Assembly (NCBI RefSeq): GCF_022605165.1
Contig: NC_063070.1
Coordinates: 1,302,001 to 1,366,000, forward strand
Direction: 5' to 3'
Source of the DNA: Purpureocillium takamizusanense
Taxonomy: Eukaryota; Ascomycota; Sordariomycetes; Hypocreales; Ophiocordycipitaceae
DNA length: 64,000 nucleotides
Shown one piece after another: positions 1-10,315 of this stretch. The position numbers and the translations under genes are program-made. A model generated the notes under the pieces. That model did no database searches and had not been told where the DNA came from. It worked only from the letters and a program-made list of their open reading frames with translations. Numbering within the stretch: the first letter of the stretch is position 1; every line of letters starts with the position of its first letter.

Positions 1-1
1 G

Positions 2-2131
2 GAGAAGATGACGGCGCGGTCCATCACCGAGGTGCGCGCCATCGACCTCGGCCTCGACGCCTTCGCGCTGGCGCTGGACCGGCGGGCCGTCTCGGGCAGG
101 AAGCTCCCGCGCAAGACGATCCTCGAGCCCGTGGACGCGACGTTCGAGGCCGGGATGCTCAACGTCATCATGGGTCCGTCGGGCAGCGGCAAGACGTCGC
201 TGCTCAACGCCATGGCCCTGCGGCTGCGCAACTCGGCGGGCACCAAGTACCGCCCCTCGGGCCGGCTGACCTTTAACGGTGCCGTGCCCTCCGACTCGGT
301 CGTCCGCTCCGTGTGCTCGTACGTGTGCCAGGACGACGACGCGCTGCTGCCGTCGCTGACTGTGCGCGAGACGCTGCGCTTCGCCGCCGGCCTGCGGCTG
401 CCGTCCTTTATGAGCGGCGAGGAGAAGCGCCGCCGGGCCGAGGAGGTGCTCCTCAAGATGGGCCTCAAGGACTGCGCCGATAACCTCGTCGGCAACGACA
501 TGGTCAAGGGCATCTCGGGCGGCGAGAAGCGCCGCGTGTCCATTGCCGTGCAGGTGCTCACGGACCCGCGCGTCCTGCTGCTCGACGAGCCGACGTCGGG
601 CCTCGACGCCTTCACCGCCAGCTCCATCATGGAGGTGCTGCGGGGGCTCGCCCACGAGGGCCGCACGCTCGTCCTGACGATCCACCAGGCGCGGTCCGAC
701 CTGTTTGGGCACTTTGGCAACGTGCTGCTGCTGGCGCGCGGCGGGGCGCCCGTGTACGCCGGTCCCGCGCGCGAGATGCTGCCGTACTTTGGGCGCTCCG
801 GGTACGAGTGTCCGACGCACACGAACCCCGCCGACTTTGCGCTCGACATGATCACCGTCGACCTGCAGCGGGACGACCGCGAGGCCGAGAGCCGCGCGCG
901 CGTGCGGAAGCTGGTTGCGCAGTGGAATCGGGGGGCGGCGGCGGACGGGGTCGCCGTGGACGAGCGGCTGCCCGAGATTCAGGAGGCGGACGAGGATCAC
1001 GAGGCAGGCGAGAAGATGGCGTCGCGGGCGCTGGAATCGGCGGCGGATGATGACAAGGCGCCGGCCATGCTCGGCAACACTCTCCTCGCGGCCCCCCTCG
1101 TCAACGCCGCCCACATACAGTCCACCTCTCCGCCGCGCCGCCGCCGCTCGCTCAACAAGGCCAGCCTCTCCACGCCGGCCGAGCTGGGTGCCCTGGTCCG
1201 CGGGCGCGCCCCCCTGCACGTGGCGCTGCCGCTCCTCCTGCGGCGCGCGGCCATCAACACGCGGCGGCAGCCGCAGCTGGTGCTCGCGCGGACGATGCAG
1301 GTGGTCGGGCTGGCGGCCGTGTTCGCGCTCTTCTTCGCGCCGCTGGGCAACGACTTCTACTCGGTGCAGAACCGCATGGGCTTCGTGCAGGAGCTGGGCG
1401 CGTTTTACTTTGTGGGCATGCTGCAGAACGTGGCCGTGTACCCGAGCGAGCGGGACGTCTTCTACCGCGAGGACGACGACGGCGTGTACGGCGTCGAGGC
1501 GTTCCTGGCCAGCTACACGATCCTCGAGGTGCCCTTTGAGATGGCCAGCTGCCTCGTCTTTGGCGTGCTGGCGGCCATCGCCGTGGGCCTGCCGCGCACC
1601 GTCACCATGTACTTTGTCTGCGTCTTTGCCTGCTTCGGCGTCGTCTCGTGCGGCGAGAGCCTCGGCATCATGTTCAACACGCTCTTTGGGCACACGGGCT
1701 TCGCCGTCAACATCATGGGCATCTTCCTGTCCGTGGCCAACGCCATGGCCGGCGTCCTGTCCATCGACATGCCGCCGCTCTTCCGCGCCGTCAACTACCT
1801 GTCGCCCATCCGCTACGCGACGCGCGCCGTGGCGCCCTACTCGCTGCGCGGCGTCGCGTTTACCTGCACCGCCGCGCAGCGGCTGCCCGACGGGGGCTGC
1901 CCCATCCGCACGGGGGAGGAGGTCCTGTCGCTGTACAAGTTTGACGAGGACCCCGTCGTCAACGTGGCGGCCATGGCGGCCTGCATCGTCGTGTACCGCC
2001 TGCTGGCGTGGCTGCTGCTCAGGCTGATGCGCGCCCGCTGGAGGGACAGCAGCAGCAGCGGCAGCAACAACAACAACAAGGCCAAGGACAACAAAGACAA
2101 GGCGGCAAAAGACGAACACGGCCGCGAGTAG
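2..2131 (+). CDS. ABCG-type ABC transporter, C-terminal half (5' partial)
   Basis: The reading frame is open to the left edge, so the ATG at position 8 is probably internal. What remains is one complete ABC-plus-membrane half. Numbered from that ATG, Walker A (GPSGSGKTS) is at about residues 56-64, the signature ISGGEKRR near 170 and Walker B (LLLDEPTSGLD) near 192. A low-complexity linker follows (about 300-390), then a hydrophobic ABC2-type membrane domain (about 410-680) and a hydrophilic Ser/Asn/Lys tail. Nucleotide-binding domain before membrane domain is the ABCG (White/PDR) order. The sequence resembles the second half of full-size fungal ABCG pumps, which would place the first half upstream of this window. 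It is expected to be an ATP-driven plasma or vacuolar membrane exporter; the substrate cannot be read from the sequence. No intron is visible in this part. Confidence 0.9.
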   Translation, partial: EKMTARSITEVRAIDLGLDAFALALDRRAVSGRKLPRKTILEPVDATFEAGMLNVIMGPSGSGKTSLLNAMALRLRNSAGTKYRPSGRLTFNGAVPSDSVVRSVCSYVCQDDDALLPSLTVRETLRFAAGLRLPSFMSGEEKRRRAEEVLLKMGLKDCADNLVGNDMVKGISGGEKRRVSIAVQVLTDPRVLLLDEPTSGLDAFTASSIMEVLRGLAHEGRTLVLTIHQARSDLFGHFGNVLLLARGGAPVYAGPAREMLPYFGRSGYECPTHTNPADFALDMITVDLQRDDREAESRARVRKLVAQWNRGAAADGVAVDERLPEIQEADEDHEAGEKMASRALESAADDDKAPAMLGNTLLAAPLVNAAHIQSTSPPRRRRSLNKASLSTPAELGALVRGRAPLHVALPLLLRRAAINTRRQPQLVLARTMQVVGLAAVFALFFAPLGNDFYSVQNRMGFVQELGAFYFVGMLQNVAVYPSERDVFYREDDDGVYGVEAFLASYTILEVPFEMASCLVFGVLAAIAVGLPRTVTMYFVCVFACFGVVSCGESLGIMFNTLFGHTGFAVNIMGIFLSVANAMAGVLSIDMPPLFRAVNYLSPIRYATRAVAPYSLRGVAFTCTAAQRLPDGGCPIRTGEEVLSLYKFDEDPVVNVAAMAACIVVYRLLAWLLLRLMRARWRDSSSSGSNNNNKAKDNKDKAAKDEHGRE

Positions 2132-2719
2132 GAGGACTCGCCCAGTCATCATCCATGGCTGAGGCAACGGCACTCGTCGTGTCCCGAAACATCGAGTCGT
2201 CGTGATGCTGTCGCGCTCCAACAGCGGAAACAATGCTTCCCCATCAGATTCAGCACAGCGCCGCACCACTGCGGGCGCACACGGACTTGACGCTGCCAGA
2301 TCTGGCAAGGCGCCTGGGATCAAGCTTTTGGGCCGGTGCGTCGAGGGACCCGTTTCCAGCGCGTTGGCGTCGGCCGTGTCTCACCCAGCGCCAGGAACGG
2401 CCACCACTTCTATGACGTGAGACATGCAGCCTCCCGGAAACGTCACCACTCTGGGGATGCATCGGGGGGGTCAGTGAGACGGGCAACTCTAATCCCACTT
2501 GCTCCCTCGGAGGCCCGCTCCCAGCCTGGGCGCATGGCTGCACGTAGCAACTAGTAGAATAGATAAAACGCAAGCTGGGCATGAGCCCTTGCGCCGCGCT
2601 GCTGCTCAACCTGCATTGCTCCCATTGAACTCGTTCAATTGCCTCCGCCCAGTGCCCCCGACCCCCAGTCAAGAGTCCCCGAACGTGCTCTACTGAATCA
2701 ACCCCCCCAAAAGGCCAAG
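2132..2719. other. Intergenic region between ABCG transporter and DUF3140/Tudor gene
   Basis: No coding region with plausible codon use is visible on either strand. It must hold the 3' UTR of the transporter and the promoter and leader of the next gene. No clear regulatory motif was recognised. Confidence 0.6.
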
Positions 2720-3832
2720 ATGAAGGACAGCAACACAGTCGTCCAAGAGTTCAACGAGGTCGTTAACATGACGGCCCAGGAGCTCGAGCAGTGGCTCAAG
2801 TCGGACGACTCGCAGAGCGCCGGGTGGCCCAAGGACGACGGCGGCGACGACGCCGACGGCGAGTCGGTCGGGCACGACAGCGGGCGCCGGATCGTCGAGA
2901 TTCTCGAGTCGAACCCGGACAAGGACCCCGAAAAGTACACCGAGGACCAGGTCCAGCACATGCGCAAGGTGGTGTCGTACTGGTGAGTGTATGCGGGCTG
3001 GGGCCGGGTTGGATGCGATCCCCCCCTTCTCCTTGATTTTTTTATTCTTTTTATTTTCATGTAGAGCCCAAGCTGATGCCTCTGCGCAGCAATCGGCACC
3101 TCGCGCAGGAGGAAAAGGCAAACGACGAAAAGTCGGCCGACGAGGTCAAAAAGACCAAGTCGTACGCCTCGCTCAAGAACTGGGGCCACGATCCCCTCAA
3201 GAAGCGCGCCGGCGGTGGCTCCAAGGAGGACGACGGGGCCGAGGGGACCAACGGCGACCAGCAGGCGGGAGACAAGCGCAAGGCGCCCGCGGACAAGGGA
3301 GACGAGGGCAACGGCGAGGGCCCCAACAAGAAGCGCGAGACCGAGCAGGGCGAGTCGGCCAACGGCGGCGACGAGGAGGACAGCGGCAAGAAGGCCGAGG
3401 CCAAGACCAACAAGGACGGCGACGGCGACGGCGAATCCAAGGCCAAGGCCAACGGCGAGAGCAACAAGGGCTCTGGGGACAAGAGCGACGGCCAGAAGAG
3501 CAACGGCAGCGGCGGCAAGGGAGCCGAGAACGGCCCCGAGGTGGGCGAAACCGTGAGCTGGAACTGGGGCAACGGCCAGCCCGAGGGCAAGGTCCTGGAC
3601 GTCAAGGACGAAAAGTGAGTTATCCTCGCCGACGCGTGCATGCTGGTCTCCCGCGGAGGACGAACGAAGGGGGCTCCCGGCCATTGCTGACCCGACTCGG
3701 TCGTCTAGGACGACCATCACGACCAAGCGCGGCAACGAGGTGTCCCGCGACGGCGACCCCGAGGACCCGGCCGTGGTGCTGGACACGGGCAAGTCCAAGG
3801 CCATCAAGTCTGCGCACGAGCTCAACGACTAG
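2720..3832 (+). CDS. DUF3140 / Hva1-Tudor-like protein
   Basis: Three exons: 2720-2982, 3090-3614 and 3709-3832, giving 303 aa. Both introns begin GTGAGT, and splicing restores an uninterrupted frame (CNRHLAQ at the first junction, KTTITTKRG at the second). The N-terminal about 110 residues match the DUF3140 pattern: a QSAGW-like motif, GRRIVEIL, YTEDQVQHMRKVV, RHLAQ and SLKNWGHDPLK. A Lys/Gly/Asn/Glu-rich low-complexity linker follows. The last about 70 residues (GETVSWNWGNGQPEGKV, then TTKRGNEV and KSKAIKSAHELND) match the small Tudor-like domain called hypervirulence-associated (Hva1_TUDOR). Its biochemical role is not established; a nucleic-acid or chromatin-associated function is only a guess. 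Gene structure is certain, function is not. Confidence 0.88.
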
Positions 3833-4864
3833 GGCCCGGGTCGTAGACGGGATCCGGACTGGACTGGACTGGTGCGACGGAGAGCCTGCCCGCTGCGGCG
3901 TGCACGACATGGGCGTGGTCTGGTGCCTTTGTTTCGACGACGGCGTCTCGGGTGTGGTTTGCGCTGCTGCGTTTTGCTTTCGGGATGCACTGCGTCTGCC
4001 GTCTGAGTCTCTTCTCGATCATTGGGATCACGCCGACTCGAGGCACCGTTGGCTGGGGGCAACGAGTGCGTGTCTTGGAAGCAGGGGGGCGTTGGGGATG
4101 AGACTGCGAATTGAGTCATTTCATTTGCGCCGTTCGCGTCAGCTTGACTGTTGCTAACCGTTGTAAATCATCCATGGTGATGCTGCACCCGCCTGCCCGA
4201 GCGGAATAAATAGCTTCATGTCCACCGCGCTGCCCGTGCAGCCGCGCATGCCCAACAGTTTCCTCTTACCGGCCACGGCCCCGGAGAGGCCCCAGTCAGT
4301 CGCAGAGCCGCCTCACTGAATCGCCGAGTTGAACGTGGTTCAAGGTACGTGCGTAAATGGAAGCCGAGTGATTCATGGCATTGGCTTTCAAGTTGCCTGC
4401 ACATATGGTTCATGTTGAGCTTTATTCGTCGACGCGGGGGAAGCGTTGGTTTGGGTCCAGTCCAGTCCCGCCAGGCAGCAGGCAGACGGCCAAGTCTGGT
4501 TGAAACTGGCGCCCTGCATGTTCTGTAAGCCGGCACCAGGCGCAGTCGAGGACATCAAACGCGCAATGCTCCGAGCTGCCCCTGCACGGTCCACGCGGTG
4601 CCCGATGCCAGATAGGGATAAAACGCCATGATCAAGAACATGAACATGGCCCTTAAACTAACCTCATGTTCCGCAAATAGACGAGCAAAGAGATCAATAT
4701 ATATATAATGCATAGAGCACCCATCTTAGCATTTGACAGGTAGGTGCTATTGTTCAGCGCAACAACATACATCATTCTCAGCTCCAGTCAGCAACTACCG
4801 AGCCTGACGCTTTCAATCCAAATCCAAAAAAATAAAAAATAAAAAAAATCCTTCAGGTCTAAAC
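3833..4864. other. Intergenic region with TATA-like stretch upstream of the first secreted-protein gene
   Basis: No gene is supported. GC content visibly falls after about 4620. A run TATATATATAA at 4698-4708 lies about 157 bp upstream of the ATG at 4865 and could be the TATA element of that gene. An A-rich tract (4826-4850) follows immediately before the start. Confidence 0.5.
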
Positions 4865-5650
4865 ATGAAGCTTCATGTTACGGGTCGTTGCGTCGCATTC
4901 GTCTCTCTCCTTACATGCGTAAGCATTCCGACCTCTGCGCACATGATGGCTGTCTTTCCACGACTCACCTTTGCTCTTACCGTCAGGCACTCGGCGTCTC
5001 TATTCCACGCGACGATGGCACTGATCATGGCTCCCACGGCAGCCATGGAGACGCCGCCCAAGTCTCAAGCTTAGAGCCACTACACCACCACAATGATGCG
5101 AGGACGCTGTACCAACGGACAAGGATGCATATTGCCGGCTCGAGAGGGGAAGCGGCTTTCGGACCAGATGCAGGTTTGGTATGCGAACCTCTCTTTGAAC
5201 CGATTTCCCCGCCCGTCTTGTATTGGAGTTGCGCCCTGAGGATGTCCCGGGCTGTTGTGAAAAGGCCTGACCCTGGGCCAAGTGTGGAGGCGGGACCCAG
5301 AAAATGCAAGACCATTCTCTGTCGCGCCACGCAGTGCGAGGTGACCTTGTGCAACGATGTGGGTGTCCCCGACCGACCGACGTCGACTGGAAGTCTCCAG
5401 TCGATTTTCTCTCCCTGGCATAGCCATACATCATCAATGCTGACCGTCGGTGAAGAACACTAGACCTTTGACAGTCTCTTGGCTCAACGTTGCAGATGGC
5501 CTCCTGCAACTTTTTCGACAATACTTTGGCCCCTGCGGTAGAAATGGGGCCGGGCAGATTTTCAACAAGGACAACTGGAATCTGATCCTCCAAGGCACCA
5601 AGAAGACACAGAAGGAGTGTGACGCGATCAATGGCGACATAAAACTATAG
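4865..5650 (+). CDS. Small secreted cysteine-containing protein, paralogue 1
   Basis: Proposed exons are 4865-4918, 4987-5362 and 5475-5650, giving 201 aa. The first intron (GTAAGC...CAG) falls after 18 codons inside the signal peptide; removing it gives MKLHVTGRCVAFVSLLTC followed by ALGVSIPR, a good secretion signal. The mature part has a His/Gly/Ser segment, then FGPDAGLVCE, KCKTILC, CEVTLCND, GAGQIFNKDNWNLIL and a C-terminal EC, with eight cysteines after the signal. The layout C-x(3)-[IF]-[LF]-C...[IL]CND...G[AS]GQIF...DNWNLI[LV] is shared with the next gene and recalls small secreted protein families common in plant- and insect-associated ascomycetes. An effector-like extracellular role is inference. 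The donor of intron 2 (GTGTCC) is weak, and the internal boundary may shift by a few codons. Confidence 0.72.
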
Positions 5651-5741
5651 TCGACCGGCCGCTTCCTGACCTGACACCTTGAAAATGTCAAGTACGTGTG
5701 CTGCGGTCGGATTTGATATTAAAATACTAAATGTACATGTC

Positions 5742-5759
5742 GTGTGTGTGTGTGTGTGT
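5742..5759. repeat. (GT)n microsatellite
   Basis: Nine consecutive GT units are followed by an imperfect tail (ATGTGT), just downstream of the first secreted-protein gene. Confidence 0.9.
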
Positions 5760-6488
5760 ATGTGTTTCACGCAGGCACCACTATTCATCTCATTGCATCA
5801 AATCTGGCTTTCAGCCAATATGGCTCCACGGACTTCAACCGTAATCACCAACGCGAATTTGTGGTAGACGGACCGGCACTTCAATGACGGCGCCCATGGA
5901 CGAGGCAAGCTCTCGTGCAGTCGCCACACATGCAAGCACAACTTTGGTCGCGCAATGCGCGCCTGGTGTCAGTCATGCTGTAGTGCGTGCCTGCCCTCGG
6001 CAAGCATCCCAAGTGACGGCGGGTAGGGCTGACTGCACGCAGCACTCCGATGGGTACATGTATGATGCTGCTTTGCGGAACAGTGCACGCAGACTGCACG
6101 GAGAGTTGAGGTTTTGGTGCACGCACGCACCGGCAGCACAGACCAGCAATTGATGACTGCGCCCCCAGGGGCTCTGCTGCGCAACCGGCCATTGATGTTT
6201 CCAGACATGGCTTTTTGGGACCAAGAAAGAGTGACGAAAGCCGCGCCCGAGACTGGAGGGCACGAATGCTTGATGTAGAGTGACTCCAGCCCCAGCACAT
6301 GAACGACCACCAGGCTCGATGCAAATCATTTTGACAACTTGATGAACACGGGGCACGTCCCCTACGTGCAGCCAAGTATCAGCCGATTGAGGGCATCTGA
6401 TGCATGTGATCTGTGCGGGCGACTTGGAAACTCGGTGGCTATGCTTCATGTTGAGGCAATGGCTGACACTGTCTGGTGTGCCCCTAGG

Positions 6489-6507
6489 GTCTGGTGCCGC
6501 ACCAGAC
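6489..6507. repeat. Short perfect inverted repeat (9 bp arms, 1 nt centre)
   Basis: GTCTGGTGC at 6489-6497 is followed by one C and then its exact reverse complement at 6499-6507. The same 9-mer recurs in direct orientation at 6948-6956 and 6968-6976, and eight of its bases occur at 6471-6478. Its function is unknown; it may be a remnant of a degraded repeat. Confidence 0.6.
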
Positions 6508-7107
6508 ATTGATCACATGATGCATGCGCAGTAATATACTAGGTATACCTTACTACGATCATCTACACATGTCTGGCAGTTTGAGATACATGCAACTTCA
6601 GCCCCCCGGACGCGGCCCAAGCGCCCTACATGCACGTACATGGATCAGTCGTTGGCACATGCTTGGTTCTGGCGGACATGAACCTGTACTCCTTAGCCCC
6701 GATTGCACGGTTCCCACGTTCGTTGATGCATCATACAAGTGTCTGGTCTGCTGCTGGGGACGGCATGTGGACATTGATTGCATTGATGTGGCCAGATGTC
6801 GACATTCATGTCAAGTATCAACTTATGCAGGGATCAAACATGAACCCATAAACTACAGACGTAAATGTAATGAATTGATACCAACGCATCCCTTGACTCC
6901 TAGAAATTGACTGGTAATATGATTAAAGAGATTGCATAAAGCCTCCCGTCTGGTGCGACTTGGTATCGTCTGGTGCTCAACTGTTTTTTGTTGTCATGAA
7001 TTTCCATTGAACCCCGACTTCACTTCAAAGTGTTGATTGATATTGATTAAATTTCGCCCGCCATCAAGCTCACTGAACATTGAAAGGGGCATACTGAAAG
7101 TCTCGAG

Positions 7108-8028
7108 ATGAAGCTTATTAGCGGCTTGGTCATATCCATCTCCCTTTTACCATGCGTAAGCGTTCCCGCCTCGGCGCAACATAGACATGATTCGATTCCT
7201 CTAACTCGTCCGGTCTTTGCCGTGCATTGAAGATAGGTACTCAGCACGACGATGCCACCGAGCAATGACGCCAGTGTCGGCCCCCAGGGCGGCGGCGGCG
7301 GCGGCGGTGGCGACGAAGATCTGGCCAAGGCCTTGCCGCTCCATTTTTGGTTTCGACGACGACGGTCGCGTTTGACATATCGCGATGCCACGCATGCTCA
7401 CCTGGGATTGACGGGGCTGGCGCCCATTGACGGTTCGCTACACGTCAATGAGCGTAGAGCTCCGCCAAGGCTCAAGGATTTCCCTGTCGAAACGGTTTTC
7501 GGACCGGACGCAGGCATGGTATGCAATCGGTTCCAGCCGCTGGACACGCCAGAGCGCTGGCCCGAATGGAGCGCATACATGTACGAACTGTTTTCGGGAG
7601 CGCGGGGTACCCCGCCGACCGTAGGCACGGGGTCGGACAAGTGTCTCGAGATCTTTTGCACTGAGAGATTTAAGATTACCATATGCAACGACGTGGGTAG
7701 CCCCCCCCCAACACACACATGACACAGGACATGAACCTCTCGGACCGGATTGAAACGAATGCTAATCGCCTTCAAGAACAAACTTCCCTTTAAATTCAAA
7801 GATTGGAACCAAATGGCAGCTGCCGTCATGCGACTGGGGCTGGCGGATAATGAATGCACTAAAAGGGGTTCCGGACAAATTTTTCACCCTCGGGACAATT
7901 GGAATCTCATCGTTGAGGGTATCAACATCTCCGGCCGTGCCCATCAGATACAGTGCAACTCTCTCTTCCAAAAGTACTTCCTCAAGGGCCAGAGGCGTCG
8001 ATCAGGCTCCCTTGGACCGTCTCCATAG
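7108..8028 (+). CDS. Small secreted cysteine-containing protein, paralogue 2
   Basis: Proposed exons are 7108-7155, 7237-7696 and 7802-8028, giving 244 aa. Intron 1 (GTAAGC, CTAAC branch point, TAG) interrupts the signal peptide at the same place as in the upstream paralogue; spliced, the start reads MKLISGLVISISLLPC then VLSTTMPP. Without this splice a TGA would end the frame after about 40 codons, so the intron is needed. The mature region has a poly-Gly stretch, an Arg-rich patch, FGPDAGMVCN, KCLEIFC, KITICND, GSGQIFHPRDNWNLIV and a Cys-containing tail longer than in paralogue 1. The intron 2 donor is GTAGCC, again weak but in the same position relative to the CND motif. Secreted, possibly effector-like; no enzymatic motif is seen. 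Confidence 0.72.
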
Positions 8029-8577
8029 CCCGCACTTGACCCTAGCATCTACCAGACAACATTGAACAGACTGAGCTGACTGTGGACAAGCTCGTGCCCA
8101 CCGAGTGAACGAGGAATGAGCTGTGTTCTGTTTGTCTCTGAGGATTGATTCGGCCGCGCAACGAGCGTCTTCTCGCGACCCGGGCCAGGCCCAAGTGCCT
8201 CCAGAAGAGGTACAAGACCGGACATGGATCGAGAGCCAGGGTCGTCCACGCCCGAGGAGAGCCCGGCCCAGTGTGCACGGCGCGGATGCTCGTGGCGAGG
8301 TGCGGCTTCGTCTTGTGCGCCGTCGTTGCGGAGGCCATGTCTTCCTTCTTGGCCAGGATAACCATAGTCATCTTCAGCACGGTTCTCTGGTCGTCTCGAT
8401 TGGTTTTCCGCACACTCGCCCACGCAGAGATATCCAAAGACCTGTTCATCACCACTAATCTGACACTGGGCCAGGTCAGCGCGGTGGTGTTTCTGCTCGA
8501 CCTCCTCATTGTGCTTTTGGAGACTGTGCTGCCGCCCAGCAGGCCTCGACTCGACTGTGCTTTGCTGTGCGTGCCGG
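8029..8577. other. Convergent intergenic region
   Basis: It lies between the convergent ends of secreted paralogue 2 and the NmrA-like gene. No gene is supported; it must hold both 3' UTRs. Confidence 0.5.
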
Positions 8578-9504
8578 CTACACTACCATGGCGGGGTCTG
8601 CCCGGGCCTCCCTCGCGAGCTCCGACAGGTCCCTGAACTTGAGTCCCTTGAAATACTTGTCCCTGTGCCTCTCCACCTTGTCCCACGGGAAATGGAGCGC
8701 CTCGCTGTGCCCCCACAGCTCGAAGACGGCGACGGAGCGGCTCTCCGGGCTCTCGTCGACAGCCGCCGCGTACTGCCTGACGCTCTGGGCGAGCGACTTG
8801 CGGCGAAACGTGTAGGCCGGGTCCATGCCCTTGACAAAGTCCGCGAGCTGCCTCCAGGACATTTGCGCCCCGGACACGTACGTAAAGTCCTCCCACGAGT
8901 GCCGGTCGTGCTCCAGCAGCGCCACGGTCGCGCGGGCCGCGTCTCGCGCAGAGGTCAGGTTGACGAGCTGGCCGCCCTTGCCGTACAGCGTAAACGTCTT
9001 TTGCCCGTGGTCCTGCGGCCACATGCCGCCAATGTCGCCCAGGTGCCGCTGGCCCGCGGGGAGGATGTAGTCGGCGTACCACCCGGGGCAGACGGCCGAC
9101 CAGCTGACGTCGGTCTGGCCGCGCAGGGCGTCGAGGACGGGCACGAGCTCGTCGGCCCAGTCCAGCGGCTCGTCGGGGAACTCCTCGAGGTTGCCGGCCC
9201 ATGCCGAGGGGATGAGGCGCTTGCAGGTGGCGGAGCGCCGGCACGCCTCGAGGACGGCGGCGTGTATGGCCGGGAACCGCGGGACGCCGCCCCTCAGCGT
9301 GCAGACGGCCGCGTCGCAGTCGGCCAGCGCGTCGCGGAGGCCCCGGGCGCCGTAGTCTGCGGCGACGCGCTGCTCGACGCCGTCCAGCGCGTCGAGGTAC
9401 GGCTTGCGGCTGCGCGACACGGCGACGACGTCGTGGCCGCGGGCCAGCAGCTCCTCCACAAAGTAGCGCGCCAGCTCGCCGACGGCGACGATGGCGACTC
9501 TCAT
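8578..9504 (-). CDS. NmrA-like NAD(P)-binding protein
   Basis: Single-exon gene of 308 aa. The N-terminus is a Rossmann beta-alpha-beta unit (VAIVAVGELARYF, then HDVVAVSR) whose glycine motif is the degenerate form seen in fungal NmrA-like proteins rather than classic GxxGxxG. Downstream segments (KRLIPSAWAGN, WSAVCPGWYADY, LTSARDAARATV, FTYVSGAQMSWRQLADFV) follow the NmrA/isoflavone-reductase-like pattern of an atypical short-chain dehydrogenase without the YxxxK pair. Such proteins act either as NAD(P)H-dependent reductases or as redox-sensing regulators; the sequence does not decide which. It is divergent from the Dal5-like permease, with which it shares an 811 bp promoter region. Confidence 0.85.
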   Translation of the reverse strand: MRVAIVAVGELARYFVEELLARGHDVVAVSRSRKPYLDALDGVEQRVAADYGARGLRDALADCDAAVCTLRGGVPRFPAIHAAVLEACRRSATCKRLIPSAWAGNLEEFPDEPLDWADELVPVLDALRGQTDVSWSAVCPGWYADYILPAGQRHLGDIGGMWPQDHGQKTFTLYGKGGQLVNLTSARDAARATVALLEHDRHSWEDFTYVSGAQMSWRQLADFVKGMDPAYTFRRKSLAQSVRQYAAAVDESPESRSVAVFELWGHSEALHFPWDKVERHRDKYFKGLKFRDLSELAREARADPAMVV

Positions 9505-10315
9505 TGAGGGGCGGGGTGTTGGAACTTGGATCCGTCAGGCGAGGATAGGAGAATCAAGGAAGAGCCGTCGGATGCGGCGCCAGACGCGGGAACAGGTCAC
9601 AGGGCTCTTGTCAAGTCTCGAGCAAGCTGCGGGCTGCAGCGGCCATGATGGAGAGGACGGCAATATATCTCGTATGAAGCACATACGAAAGACGTATGCA
9701 CCGCAGCATTAGTAATGCGTTGCACGGTAGGGTGCATCCGTTGTGCCTCATGAACGGCGCGCCCTGACATTGACATACCAGCCGGTCACAGAAGAAGGAG
9801 GAGAGAGACATGGAGTGGATCTGGATCAGAGTCCGCCGGGATCAATCATGAGCTTGCCCAACCCGGCTTGCGACGGCAGGGCTCATCAAGGCCGGCCGTG
9901 GCAGACTTATTATTACTAGACTGCCGAGCTTCAAACGGTGGCGGGTGGTGGACCGGGTTAGGTATTAGTAGGAGCAGATCCAATTGACAGACCAAGCTAC
10001 CACCGTGGGCTGACCTGATCCTTGCTCCGTGTAGCTGCCCTGGCATCAAAGTGTGGAGGCTCTCTCTCCTGCGCGGGCTGTGGTTGGAAAGGCCGGGCAG
10101 CCACGGGTCGCCGGGCTGGGCGCGCGATGCCTTCGCCGTGTGTGGCGTGACGAAAATAAAATTTGAATGCCGTCGCCCGATTTGCACCTATGGAGGGCGA
10201 GCCGTGGACTGTATTCTGCAGCCTTTTTTTTTCTTTAACCAAAAAAAAAAAAAAAACCGAATTCACGCCGTCTCGACGGCCGTCGCGCGCCGTCCATCTC
10301 GCAAACCGGAAACAA
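9505..10315. other. Divergent promoter region, NmrA-like gene / Dal5-like permease
   Basis: No gene is supported. A T-rich tract followed by a run of about 16 A residues lies at 10227-10256, 60-90 bp upstream of the permease ATG; such poly(dA:dT) tracts commonly exclude nucleosomes in fungal promoters. Confidence 0.5.

Larger units (their letters stand above)
5651..7107. other. 1.46 kb spacer between the two secreted-protein paralogues
   Basis: No coding region is supported; all open frames are short and in conflicting frames. It contains a GT dinucleotide run and several copies of a GTCTGGTGC 9-mer, one of them in a tight hairpin. Confidence 0.5.

Noticed and set aside
2698..3825. 375-codon minus-strand open frame with hydrophobic stretches
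   Set aside because: It is a shadow of the Lys/Glu-rich linker of the DUF3140/Tudor gene, whose spliced plus-strand model is clearly coding.
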